This document shows, one piece after another, positions 1 through 6,341 of a stretch of 6,539 bases of DNA (positions are counted from its first letter, which is position 1; every line of letters begins with the position of its first letter). Source of the DNA: Hungateiclostridiaceae bacterium UBA3934 (lineage in GTDB: Bacteria > Bacillota > Clostridia > Acetivibrionales > DTU013); contig DGEE01000032.1 in NCBI GenBank assembly GCA_002385815.1, positions 1 to 6,539 of the forward strand, read 5' to 3'. The position numbers and the translations under genes were made by a program. The notes under the pieces were generated by a model, which saw only the letters and a program-made list of their open reading frames with translations, was not told where the DNA came from and made no database searches.

Positions 1-19
1 AGATGTGTATAAGAGACAG
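1..19. other. Nextera/Tn5 mosaic-end sequencing adapter remnant
   Basis: The first 19 bases read AGATGTGTATAAGAGACAG, an exact match to the transposase mosaic-end sequence used in Illumina Nextera libraries. It interrupts the reading frame of an ABC transporter gene, whose true sequence resumes at base 20. It is therefore a library artefact left at the contig end and not genomic DNA. A natural Tn5 end is much less likely, because the match is flush with base 1 and nothing else of a transposon follows. Confidence 0.95.
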
Positions 20-1415
20 CCCCTATGGCCTGCTCAACAGTTATGCTCTCTTCATCCAGCCTGATATTGTCCCTTAGCCTGCCGCTGAACAGGAAGACAT
101 CCTGGAGCACCACACCGATCAGCTTCCGCAGGTCATCTTTCCGGATATCCCTGATATTCATGCCGTCTATCAGGATCTCGCCCTTCTGTATCTCATAGAG
201 TCTGCTCAGCAGGCTGATAATAGATGTTTTGCCTGCTCCCGTGGCACCGACGATGGCAACGGTTTTGCCTGCAGGTACTTTGAAGCTGACATCCCGCAGG
301 ACCCAATCGTTTTCGTTGTAAGCGAACCAAACATTCCTGAACTCTATTTCTCCTTTTACGCTGTCCGGGATGCTAAGCGTACCGGAGTCCTCTTCGACCG
401 GCGTGTCAAGTATGAGGAAGATCCTCTCGGAAGCCGCCATCGAAGCCTGCAGTATATTGTATTTCTCGGCAAGATCATTGATGGGATGGAACATCATGCT
501 TACGTAATTGACGAATGCGTAGAGAATGCCAAACTGCAATGTGCCCTTCAGCACATCCAGGCCACCGAACCATATCAGCAGTGCAAGAGCTACGAATGAC
601 AGCATCTCCACGGCAGGGCGGAAGAGACCGAATGTTATGACCTCGCTCATGACTGCCTTGTGATACTCCTTGCCTATCTTATCGAATCTTTCGAAATTTT
701 GTTTTTCCCTGTTAAACAGCTGGATGATCCGCATCCCCGATATATTTTCCGATATGGCAGAATTGATCTTCGCCAGCGCTGTCCTCACATTTCTGTATAC
801 CTTTCTTATCCTCCTCCTGAAAAACACTGTCAGCACTATGACTGCAGGCATGATTGCAAGAGAGACCAGTGTCATGGTGACGTTCAGGCTGAACATGATC
901 ACTACCACACCTGCCAGTATGGCGACATCCTTCAACAGCGTGACCAGCACATTGGTATATACTTCATTCAATGCTTCCGTATCGTTTGTCACACGGGTGA
1001 CAAGCCTGCCGACGGGATTCCTGTCAAAATAGGAAAGAGGCATCTTCTGCATGTGGGCAAAAAGCTTTTGCCGGATATTGAATATAATGGACTGGCCGGC
1101 ATAACTCAGAACATAGATCTGGAGCAGGTTGAACAGGAAACCGGCAACCACCAGCAGCAGAAAATACACAGCTGTTCTGTTCAGCGACGCAGCATCGCCC
1201 TTTTTAATATAGTCGTCGATGGCCACGCCGATCAGGTAAGGTCTTGCCAGATCTGCCGCTGTCGAAGCAAATAAAAGGATGACAGCGAGCAAAAACAAAT
1301 ACCAGTAGCGGGCTGCGAATCTCAGCAGCCTTTTCATCAGGCGAAAGTCATACGCTTTGGCTTTGAACTCTTCCTCTTCAAAACCTGTGTTTTCCCTGTT
1401 GTTGTCGTCAGCCAT
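20..1415 (-). CDS. ABC exporter half-transporter, YheH/BmrD-like subunit (3' end missing)
   Basis: This is the second subunit of a probable heterodimeric multidrug or lipid ABC exporter in the cytoplasmic membrane. Translation from the ATG at 1415 gives 465 whole codons before the adapter at the contig edge, so the C-terminal quarter or so is missing. A charged N-terminal tail (about residues 1-30) is followed by six predicted membrane segments near 38-58, 80-103, 158-178, 180-200, 267-288 and 292-310, then the nucleotide-binding domain. Walker A is GATGAGKT at 390-397 and the Q-loop glutamine is Q438. The signature motif, Walker B and H-loop lie beyond the edge. The start follows the upstream gene's TAG by one base, with GAGGAGG (1425-1431) placed inside that gene, so the two are translationally coupled. 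Bacillus BmrD is longer (about 673 aa). Walker A at residue 390 implies a product nearer 600 aa, without a large insertion. The transported substrate cannot be inferred. Confidence 0.93.
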
Positions 1416-1416
1416 G

Positions 1417-3189
1417 CTATTCTGCCTCCTCTATCTCATCTGCCAGGAGCTGTCTTGTGTACAATTCATGGTAATATCCCTTTTGCCCGACCAGTGAATC
1501 ATGGGTGCCCCTTTCGATGATCCTTCCCTCATCGAGGACGATGATCTCGTCTGCATCTTTTATCGCTGATATCCTGTGGGACACGATGATGCATGTCCGC
1601 TGCTCCATAAGCACTCTCAATTCCCGCAGGATATTTTCTTCAGTCCTTGTATCCACTGCAGACAGACAATCATCCAGTATCAGTATGGAGGGCCAGCCTA
1701 TCACTGCCCGGGCGATGGCTGTTCTCTGCTTCTGACCTCCTGACAGTGTGACACCCCTTTCTCCGACGATCGTATCGAACTTCTGCGGGAATTCCATTAT
1801 ATCGTCATACAAGCGGGCGATTTTTGCCGCCTTTTCAATTTCATCCATACTGAAGCCTCTGTAAAAATCGATATTGTTCTTTATCGTATCTGAGAAGAGG
1901 AAAGTCTCCTGTGGCACAAAACCGATGCTGCTCCTCAGCGATGACAGCGAGATATGGTTTATATCTGTGCCATTTATGAACAGTGTGCCTTCCGGTGCAG
2001 ACAAAAGCCTTGGGATGAGGTTGATCAGGGTCGACTTGCCGCTGCCGGTCCTGCCGACTATGGCAAGGGTCTTGCCGTGATCCACCGCAAAGCTGATATC
2101 TTCAAGCACAGCTTCTTTGCTGCCCGGATATCTGAAAGTCAGACCCCTGAATTCGATGGCCCTGGTGTTTGCTGCTTCGCCTGTGGTTCCGGGAATGTCC
2201 AGAGGAACGGCACCTGGCTTATCCGATATTTCCGGCTTTTCATCTATCAGGGCATTTATCCTGTTCAGCGAGACGGAGCCCCGCTTAAATATATTGGCCA
2301 CCCATCCAAGAGCGGTGATGGGCCAGATCAGCATCCCAAGGTAGCTGTTGAACGCTACGAACTCTCCCAGTGAAATCGTGCCGCCTATGACCATCAGACC
2401 GCCATACCAGAGTGCTATGACAAAAGAGAGGGATGACACCAGCATCACGCTGGGAAACATCATGCTCATGATCCTGATGAACCTCAGGTTGGCCCGCCTG
2501 TTTATCTCATTGACTCTTTCAAACCGGCTGATCTGATGTTTCTCCTGTACGAAGGATTTGATGACTCTGATCCCTGAAAAATTCTCCCTGGCAGCCTCCG
2601 TCAGATTTGAAAATGCCTCCTGCTGCTTCTGGACGGCATTTTGCATTATCCTCATAAAGAAGAATATCAAAACAGCCAGTACAAAAATCGGAGCAAAGCT
2701 GGCCGCAGTCAAACTGAGTCCACCTGTCTGCCACATCATCACCAGGGATGCAACTGGCATGAGCAGACAATCCACTGCAAATATAACACCCTGTCCCGTG
2801 GCAAAAGTGACATTGTTCATATCATTCGTCACATGTGCCATGATGTCTCCGGTTTTGTGCGTGTTGAAAAAATTGGCTGATAGCCTCTGGAGATGGGCAT
2901 AAAGCCTGTTTCTGAATGAAAGTTCAATAGATCGCGACACACCATAAAGCGTATATCTGAAAAGAAACCGGAATACTGCTATCCCTACTGCGACCAATAC
3001 CAATGCAACAGCAAAAGATGCCAGCATATCCCGCGTCAATGTCCCTGTTTCCAGTAAATCTGTGGCAGCTTCGAGTATCTTTGGCATAATCAGCTGCAGT
3101 ATGTCAACACACAGCAGGAAAATCACGCCTGCGATGTATTTGTATTTGTTCCTGAGCAACAAATCCTTTATATATCTTAAAGTGCTCAT
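1417..3189 (-). CDS. ABC exporter half-transporter, YheI/BmrC-like subunit with degenerate Walker B
   Basis: This 590-residue subunit has a fused transmembrane domain and ATPase domain and should act in the cytoplasmic membrane with the product of the next gene. Six hydrophobic segments lie near 18-38, 55-77, 135-153, 160-180, 246-268 and 275-298. The ATPase domain (about 344-575) carries Walker A GRTGSGKST (379-387), Q-loop Q427, signature LSGGQ (482-486), Walker B ILILDD (502-507), D-loop SAVD (510-513) and switch H538. Position 507, normally the catalytic glutamate, is aspartate. In established heterodimers (BmrCD, LmrCD, TM287/288) this substitution marks the subunit that contributes the non-hydrolysing site. 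Its intact signature motif would complete the partner's active site. The ATG is preceded by AGGAG (3198-3202) at 8 nt, and an extended -10 promoter lies 46 nt upstream. The length matches B. subtilis YheI (about 585 aa). No bmrB-like leader peptide is seen in the short leader. Confidence 0.95.
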   Translation of the reverse strand: MSTLRYIKDLLLRNKYKYIAGVIFLLCVDILQLIMPKILEAATDLLETGTLTRDMLASFAVALVLVAVGIAVFRFLFRYTLYGVSRSIELSFRNRLYAHLQRLSANFFNTHKTGDIMAHVTNDMNNVTFATGQGVIFAVDCLLMPVASLVMMWQTGGLSLTAASFAPIFVLAVLIFFFMRIMQNAVQKQQEAFSNLTEAARENFSGIRVIKSFVQEKHQISRFERVNEINRRANLRFIRIMSMMFPSVMLVSSLSFVIALWYGGLMVIGGTISLGEFVAFNSYLGMLIWPITALGWVANIFKRGSVSLNRINALIDEKPEISDKPGAVPLDIPGTTGEAANTRAIEFRGLTFRYPGSKEAVLEDISFAVDHGKTLAIVGRTGSGKSTLINLIPRLLSAPEGTLFINGTDINHISLSSLRSSIGFVPQETFLFSDTIKNNIDFYRGFSMDEIEKAAKIARLYDDIMEFPQKFDTIVGERGVTLSGGQKQRTAIARAVIGWPSILILDDCLSAVDTRTEENILRELRVLMEQRTCIIVSHRISAIKDADEIIVLDEGRIIERGTHDSLVGQKGYYHELYTRQLLADEIEEAE

Positions 3190-3234
3190 GCAACACGCTC
3201 CTGGCTATATTGGGGTCACATACATACAATAAAG

Positions 3235-3243
3235 ATTATACCA
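3235..3243 (-). promoter_or_regulatory. Extended -10 promoter for the ABC exporter operon
   Basis: On the minus strand this reads TGGTATAAT, a perfect TGn-TATAAT extended -10. At 17-bp spacing the -35 candidate (GAGATA, 3258-3263) matches only 3 of 6 bases, as is common for extended -10 promoters. Transcription would begin near 3228, giving a leader of about 38 nt before the ATG at 3189. That is too short for an attenuator like the one that controls bmrCD. Confidence 0.65.
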
Positions 3244-3286
3244 CAATGACTGCCCTGTATCTCATAAAGATGTACGACTATGTTTG

Positions 3287-3300
3287 CAGACTTTGGTCTG
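3287..3300. repeat. Inverted repeat CAGAC-tttg-GTCTG next to the plus-strand -10
   Basis: Perfect 5-bp arms (3287-3291 and 3296-3300) flank a 4-nt loop. The right arm overlaps the TG of the extended -10 at 3299-3307. The element lies between two divergent promoters, so it could be an operator half-site pair. Five-base arms do arise by chance, so the regulatory role is inference. Confidence 0.35.
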
Positions 3301-3307
3301 GTATAAT
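3299..3307 (+). promoter_or_regulatory. Extended -10 promoter for the HD-domain gene
   Basis: The plus strand reads TGGTATAAT, the same nine bases found in opposite orientation at 3235-3243. The hexamer at 17-bp spacing (TATGTT, 3279-3284) is a poor -35. The start site would be near 3313-3314, leaving an unusually long leader of about 167 nt before the ATG at 3481. A weaker alternative closer to the gene is TTGCTG (3412-3417) with CATAAT (3437-3442), but its 19-bp spacing is poor. Confidence 0.55.
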
Positions 3308-3316
3308 AGAATATAC

Positions 3317-3356
3317 AATAATACACATGCCGGGCTAAATAATATACATGCCGGAC
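3317..3356. repeat. Two 19-bp direct repeats with 21-bp period
   Basis: AATAATACACATGCCGGGC (3317-3335) and AATAATATACATGCCGGAC (3338-3356) agree at 17 of 19 positions. Their starts are 21 bp apart, about two helical turns, so a protein bound to each copy would sit on the same face of DNA. They begin a few bases downstream of the predicted plus-strand start site, a typical place for repressor operators. No regulator gene is visible in the window. Confidence 0.6.
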
Positions 3357-3382
3357 GAAGATATTTATCAGGCGGGATCGTT

Positions 3383-3431
3383 TGCAGGATCGGTTCCGTT
3401 TCATATGAAATTTGCTGATTTTGTGCCTGCA
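3383..3431 (+). promoter_or_regulatory. Potential structured leader upstream of the HD-domain gene
   Basis: TGCAGG (3383-3388) can pair with CCTGCA (3426-3431), enclosing the perfect 12-bp palindrome TTTCATATGAAA (3399-3410). In RNA the palindrome could form a 4-bp stem with a 4-nt loop. In DNA it could be a dimeric protein site. A 6-mer, GGATCG, also recurs at 3375 and 3387. No known riboswitch class is recognised. Confidence 0.3.
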
Positions 3432-3480
3432 GGACTCATAATGGGTGGGGTAAAATCGGGCTATTGGACTGGAGGATGTT

Positions 3481-4107
3481 ATGGGACTGCATAAATACCT
3501 GATGACTGTACGAAAGCTGAACAACATGGGCCGGTGGTCCACAGACTTTATGCATCAGAGGGCCACTGTCAGCGAGCACTCTTTTTTCGTATCCCAGATC
3601 GGGCAGATGCTTGCGCTGATCGAAGAGCAAAACGGCAACAAGGTGGATTGGAACAGGCTGTTCAGGAAGCTGGTGAACCACGACGTCGTAGAAGCGATGA
3701 CGGGCGACATCATAAGCACCGTCAAGCATAAAAATGCGCAGCTCAGGGACATGCTCAACATGCTTGAGCGGGAATTCGTTGAGGAAAATCTGCTGTCGAG
3801 CATGGAAGAGCCATATAAGAGCATTTACAGAGAGATACTTTTCGACGGGAAGGACAACACCCTCGAGGGGAAAATTCTCAAATGCGCCGATTATATAGAT
3901 GCTATAGTGGAATGCATCAACGAAGTGAGACTGAATAATCTGCATCCGTTCGTTGAAAAATTCCATTCCATAGTACAGGATCTGGCTGAGTCAGACCTTG
4001 TCAGTGCCCGGTATTTCATCGACAGGATCCTGCCGGGGATGATAGAAGGCTGTTGCGAACTGGAGCAGGGGCATATCGGGAAACAAGGTGCAAAGGCCGG
4101 AAGCTGA
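3481..4107 (+). CDS. HD-domain phosphohydrolase, YfbR-like 5'-deoxynucleotidase
   Basis: This 208-residue cytoplasmic protein matches E. coli YfbR (199 aa), a metal-dependent phosphatase that removes phosphate from deoxyribonucleoside 5'-monophosphates. Alignment by eye places R18-W19 (substrate contacts in YfbR), H33 in the VSEHS motif, H67-D68 in NHDVVEAMTGD, E71 and D76 (catalytic acids), and D137 in KCADYIDA. H33 and D137 have the same numbers as in YfbR, and the others shift by one. The C-terminal helix region (about 150-190) ends in the family-like sequence ARYFIDRILPGM. The last ~15 residues are polar and probably disordered. The start is fixed by GGAGG (3471-3475) five bases before the ATG; an ATG at 3476 is out of frame. 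A role in dNMP pool balance or nucleotide salvage is inferred from the family. It is transcribed divergently from the ABC pair and lies 158 nt before fabZ, with a weak terminator between them. Confidence 0.85.
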   Translation: MGLHKYLMTVRKLNNMGRWSTDFMHQRATVSEHSFFVSQIGQMLALIEEQNGNKVDWNRLFRKLVNHDVVEAMTGDIISTVKHKNAQLRDMLNMLEREFVEENLLSSMEEPYKSIYREILFDGKDNTLEGKILKCADYIDAIVECINEVRLNNLHPFVEKFHSIVQDLAESDLVSARYFIDRILPGMIEGCCELEQGHIGKQGAKAGS

Positions 4108-4118
4108 TGAAGTAAACG

Positions 4119-4158
4119 GACAGGACAGCTGCCCCTGTCAGCTTATTGCTCGCAGGGG
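4119..4158 (+). other. Mutually exclusive hairpins in the HD gene-fabZ spacer
   Basis: GACAGG (4119-4124) can pair with CCTGTC (4134-4139), while CCCCTG (4132-4137) can pair with CAGGGG (4153-4158). The two stems share bases, so only one can form at a time. No T-run follows directly, so neither is a terminator alone. This could be a 3' end structure or chance. Confidence 0.3.
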
Positions 4159-4187
4159 TCGTCAGCGCTTGTTTGACGGTATCGGAC

Positions 4188-4210
4188 GCTTGCATGTCAA
4201 GCCGTTTTTT
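4188..4210 (+). terminator. Weak intrinsic terminator after the HD-domain gene
   Basis: GCTTG (4188-4192) and CAAGC (4198-4202) form a 5-bp stem with a 5-nt loop, followed two bases later by six T residues (4205-4210). The stem is short. A competing pairing, TTGAC (4173-4177) with GTCAA (4196-4200), would weaken it. Read-through into fabZ is plausible. Confidence 0.5.
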
Positions 4211-4234
4211 CGGTTTAGCAGGTAGTCCGGATCA

Positions 4235-4240
4235 TATAGT
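4235..4240 (+). promoter_or_regulatory. Possible -10 element for fabZ
   Basis: TATAGT lies 25 nt before the fabZ ATG in an AT-rich stretch just after the putative terminator. No good -35 is seen: GGTTTA sits at 17-bp spacing. The leader would be about 20 nt. Transcription by read-through from the HD-domain gene is the alternative. Confidence 0.35.
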
Positions 4241-4265
4241 AAAATAAATCGAATGAGGTGTTCAG

Positions 4266-4718
4266 ATGTTGACAAATCAGGAAATCAGAAAAATAATCCC
4301 ACACAGATATCCGTTTTTGCTGGTGGACAAAATCATCGAACTGGACCCGGGGAAGAGAGCAGTCGGTATAAAAAATGTGACAGCCAATGAGCCGTTTTTT
4401 CAGGGGCATTTCCCCGAATATCCCATCATGCCCGGTGTGCTGATAGTTGAAGCGCTTGCCCAGACAGCAGGGATCGCTGCCAATGCCGAAGCTGCAGGAG
4501 CTGATGGAGAAAACGGAGATGCGAAGTTGGGCGTATTTGCCAGCATCGATGGGATGAAGTTCAGGAAGCAGGTGCTGCCGGGAGATACCCTGCGCCTTGA
4601 AGCTGAGATAATCTCATCCAGGATGGGTATCGTCAAGGCGAAGGTAAAGGCGACTGTGGATGATAAAACAGCTGCCGAGGGCGAGATACGTTTTGCCATG
4701 ACATCGGTCAGCGAATGA
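4266..4718 (+). CDS. fabZ: 3-hydroxyacyl-[ACP] dehydratase FabZ
   Basis: FabZ removes water from (3R)-hydroxyacyl-ACP to give trans-2-enoyl-ACP in each round of cytoplasmic type II fatty acid synthesis. The 150-residue product is full length for the family and shows a single hot-dog fold. The N-terminal IIPHRYPFLLVDKI (10-23) is characteristic. The central-helix motif includes GHFPEYPIMPGV with catalytic H48, and the second catalytic residue E62 lies in VEALAQ. The later segment FRKQVLPGD (99-107) is also typical. A Gly/Ala/Asp-rich loop at about 74-86 is slightly longer than in many homologues. The start is supported by GAGGTG (4255-4260) five bases before the ATG. The gene is separated from any other fab gene in view, so it is not in a visible fatty acid operon, and it converges on murC. 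The E. coli paralogue FabA is less likely, because the active-site partner here is Glu rather than Asp. Confidence 0.97.
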   Translation: MLTNQEIRKIIPHRYPFLLVDKIIELDPGKRAVGIKNVTANEPFFQGHFPEYPIMPGVLIVEALAQTAGIAANAEAAGADGENGDAKLGVFASIDGMKFRKQVLPGDTLRLEAEIISSRMGIVKAKVKATVDDKTAAEGEIRFAMTSVSE

Positions 4719-4801
4719 TGTCGGTTTTGGCTGATGTAAATTGCAGGCAATGACGGCAAATTTTCACCAACGTACGGAAAATAAACGAGCCGGAAATAAC
4801 G

Positions 4802-4829
4802 AAAGACTTCCCGCCTCGGGAAGTCTTTT
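4802..4829 (+). terminator. Strong intrinsic terminator between convergent fabZ and murC
   Basis: AAAGACTTCCCG (4802-4813) pairs perfectly with CGGGAAGTCTTT (4817-4828) around a CCT loop, and the descending arm runs into TTTT (4826-4829). It lies 83 nt after the fabZ stop. On the minus strand the same stem is followed by TTTCGTTATTT, so it may also stop murC transcripts. It is nested in a second stem formed by 4771-4781 and 4826-4836. Confidence 0.9.
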
Positions 4830-4867
4830 CTGTACGATAGTAATAAAGAGCACCCCATATGACTATA

Positions 4868-6277
4868 TCAGCTAACTGCCAGCTTTTTTCTGGCTTCGAG
4901 GAACATGTCCCCGACCTTGTATATATCTCCGGCGCCCATAGTAATGACCAGATCCCCGGACATCACATTTTTGTCCAGGAGCTCCACGATGTTGTCGAAA
5001 TCCTTGATATAGACCGCATTTTTCCCTGTGAGGGTGATTTTTTCTGCGAGCATCGACGAGTTGACCTCGCCTGTATCTGCTTCGCGTGCGGCATATATAT
5101 CGGTCAGTATGACAAAATCCGCATTGTCGAATGATTTGCTGAACTCATCCATCAGACATTTTGTCCTCGAATAAGTGTGGGGCTGGAACACACACCAAAT
5201 ACGCGAATGATTATATCTGGCCGCTGCTTTCAATGTGGCGGCGATCTCCGAGGGATGGTGCGCATAGTCGTCCACTACCGTTACACCGTCACTTATTCCT
5301 TTGATCTCAAATCTCCTGCATGTGCCGCTGAATTTGAGCAGTGCCTTTTCAGCCGAAGAAATGCTGCAGCCCGCCAGGCTGCATGCTGCGATTGCTGCAA
5401 GCGAGTTGCTGACATTGTGTATCCCCGGCACCTTCAGCTTTATCTCAGTGACGGGTTTGCCCATATGGAGCAAAGTGTACGATGCACAGCCCATGTCATC
5501 GAACTCTATATTTGAAGCGCTCCATGTATTGCTGCTGTCCCGTACCCCAAATGTTGTCTTATTGCACGAAATGCCGCTGAGGATATCGAGAACCTTTTCA
5601 TCATCGCCGTTGACGACGATATGACCGTCTTTGGGAACAAGCTCTGCAAAGCTGTGGAATGCATTTTTCACATCATCTATATTCCTGAAATAATCGGCAT
5701 GGTCGTATTCAATATTCAGGATGACAGCTATATGGGGATGGAGTTTGAGAAAGCTTCCTGAGTATTCGCAGGCCTCGGCTATGAAGAATTCGCTGCTGCC
5801 TATCCTGGTGCTCCCGCCTATGGCAGCAAGCTCACCGCCTATGTGGATCGTCGGGTCCAGGCCTTCCTCCAGCATAATCATCGAAATCATAGATGTGGTG
5901 GTAGTCTTGCCGTGAGTCCCGGAAACCGCGAAACTCATGGGATATTTCTTCATCAGCTCGCCCAGCAGAGTGGCTCTGTCCATGCATGGGATACCGGCCA
6001 CGGCTGCAGTTACCAGTTCTATATTGTCAGGCCTGACAGCAGCAGTATATACCAGAAGATCAGCTCCGGCCACATTTTCGGCATAATGCCCTATGGTTAT
6101 CCTGATACCTGACCTTTCCAGCTTTTGAATAATGGGGGAGGATTTCTCATCCGACCCCGTGACTATGTACCCTTGATATGCAAGTATCTCGGCAAGCCCG
6201 CTCATGCTTATGCCGCCGATCCCTGTCAGGTGTACTCTCTTTATATTACCAGAGCTTAAAAGTCCGTCTGTTTTCAA
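4868..6277 (-). CDS. murC: UDP-N-acetylmuramate--L-alanine ligase MurC
   Basis: MurC adds L-alanine to UDP-N-acetylmuramic acid using ATP, the first peptide step of peptidoglycan precursor synthesis in the cytoplasm. All three Mur ligase domains are visible. Residue numbers here count from a GTG at 6286. The N-terminal UDP-binding Rossmann motif HLTGIGGISMSGLA is at 19-32, the ATP loop SGTHGKTTT at 122-130, EACEY at 171-175, NIEYDHADYF (191-200) with H196 in the Mg-site segment, PGIHNVSNSLAA at 287-298, DDYAHHPSEI at 339-348 and FQPHTYSRT at 367-375. The frame extends to that GTG (472 aa), but AGGAG (6286-6290) overlaps it. The TTG at 6277 sits 8 nt from AGGAG, so it is the likelier start (469 aa). 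No other cell-wall gene is adjacent. The gene has its own promoter and converges on fabZ. Confidence 0.97.
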   Translation of the reverse strand: MKTDGLLSSGNIKRVHLTGIGGISMSGLAEILAYQGYIVTGSDEKSSPIIQKLERSGIRITIGHYAENVAGADLLVYTAAVRPDNIELVTAAVAGIPCMDRATLLGELMKKYPMSFAVSGTHGKTTTTSMISMIMLEEGLDPTIHIGGELAAIGGSTRIGSSEFFIAEACEYSGSFLKLHPHIAVILNIEYDHADYFRNIDDVKNAFHSFAELVPKDGHIVVNGDDEKVLDILSGISCNKTTFGVRDSSNTWSASNIEFDDMGCASYTLLHMGKPVTEIKLKVPGIHNVSNSLAAIAACSLAGCSISSAEKALLKFSGTCRRFEIKGISDGVTVVDDYAHHPSEIAATLKAAARYNHSRIWCVFQPHTYSRTKCLMDEFSKSFDNADFVILTDIYAAREADTGEVNSSMLAEKITLTGKNAVYIKDFDNIVELLDKNVMSGDLVITMGAGDIYKVGDMFLEARKKLAVS

Positions 6278-6285
6278 ACATAACA

Positions 6286-6290
6286 CTCCT
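6286..6290 (-). promoter_or_regulatory. Ribosome binding site that decides the murC start
   Basis: The minus strand reads AGGAG here. It is 8 nt from TTG (6277-6275, in frame), 4 nt from an ATG (6281-6279, out of frame, which would encode only 11 residues) and overlaps the in-frame GTG (6286-6284). The spacing favours TTG initiation for murC. Confidence 0.7.
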
Positions 6291-6312
6291 GACCATGATT
6301 ATTGCTAAATAA

Positions 6313-6341
6313 ATGATACAATAAATGCCCGTAAAAGTAAA
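6313..6341 (-). promoter_or_regulatory. Probable sigma-A-type promoter of murC
   Basis: The minus strand has TTTACT (6336-6341, 4 of 6 to TTGACA), a 17-bp spacer and TATCAT (6313-6318, 5 of 6 to TATAAT). Transcription would start near 6306, about 29 nt before the TTG start. The flanking sequence is AT-rich, so chance matches are possible. Confidence 0.5.

Noticed and set aside
1..19. Natural Tn5/IS50 end
   Set aside because: The sequence is the engineered mosaic end flush with the contig start, with no transposon sequence or target duplication.
660..1274. 204-codon open frame on the plus strand
   Set aside because: It lies entirely antisense to the ABC subunit gene, is rich in His, Gln, Cys and Arg with no domain, and lacks a ribosome binding site. 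It is a shadow of the minus-strand gene.
3213..3480. bmrB-like leader peptide and attenuator before the ABC operon
   Set aside because: The predicted leader is only about 38 nt, with no small frame carrying a ribosome binding site and no terminator hairpin before the ATG at 3189.
3436..3966. 176-codon open frame on the minus strand
   Set aside because: It is antisense to the YfbR-like gene, which has conserved catalytic residues and a good ribosome binding site. The antisense product has no recognisable family.
1417..4718. A single defence or toxin system made of the ABC pair and HD-domain protein
   Set aside because: HD-domain nucleotidases do occur in antiphage dNTP depletion, but this one aligns along its length with the housekeeping YfbR family, is divergently transcribed and has no sensor partner.
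4400..4858. 152-codon minus-strand frame covering fabZ and the terminator
   Set aside because: It overlaps most of fabZ in antisense and crosses a strong terminator hairpin. The composition is biased and no motif is seen.
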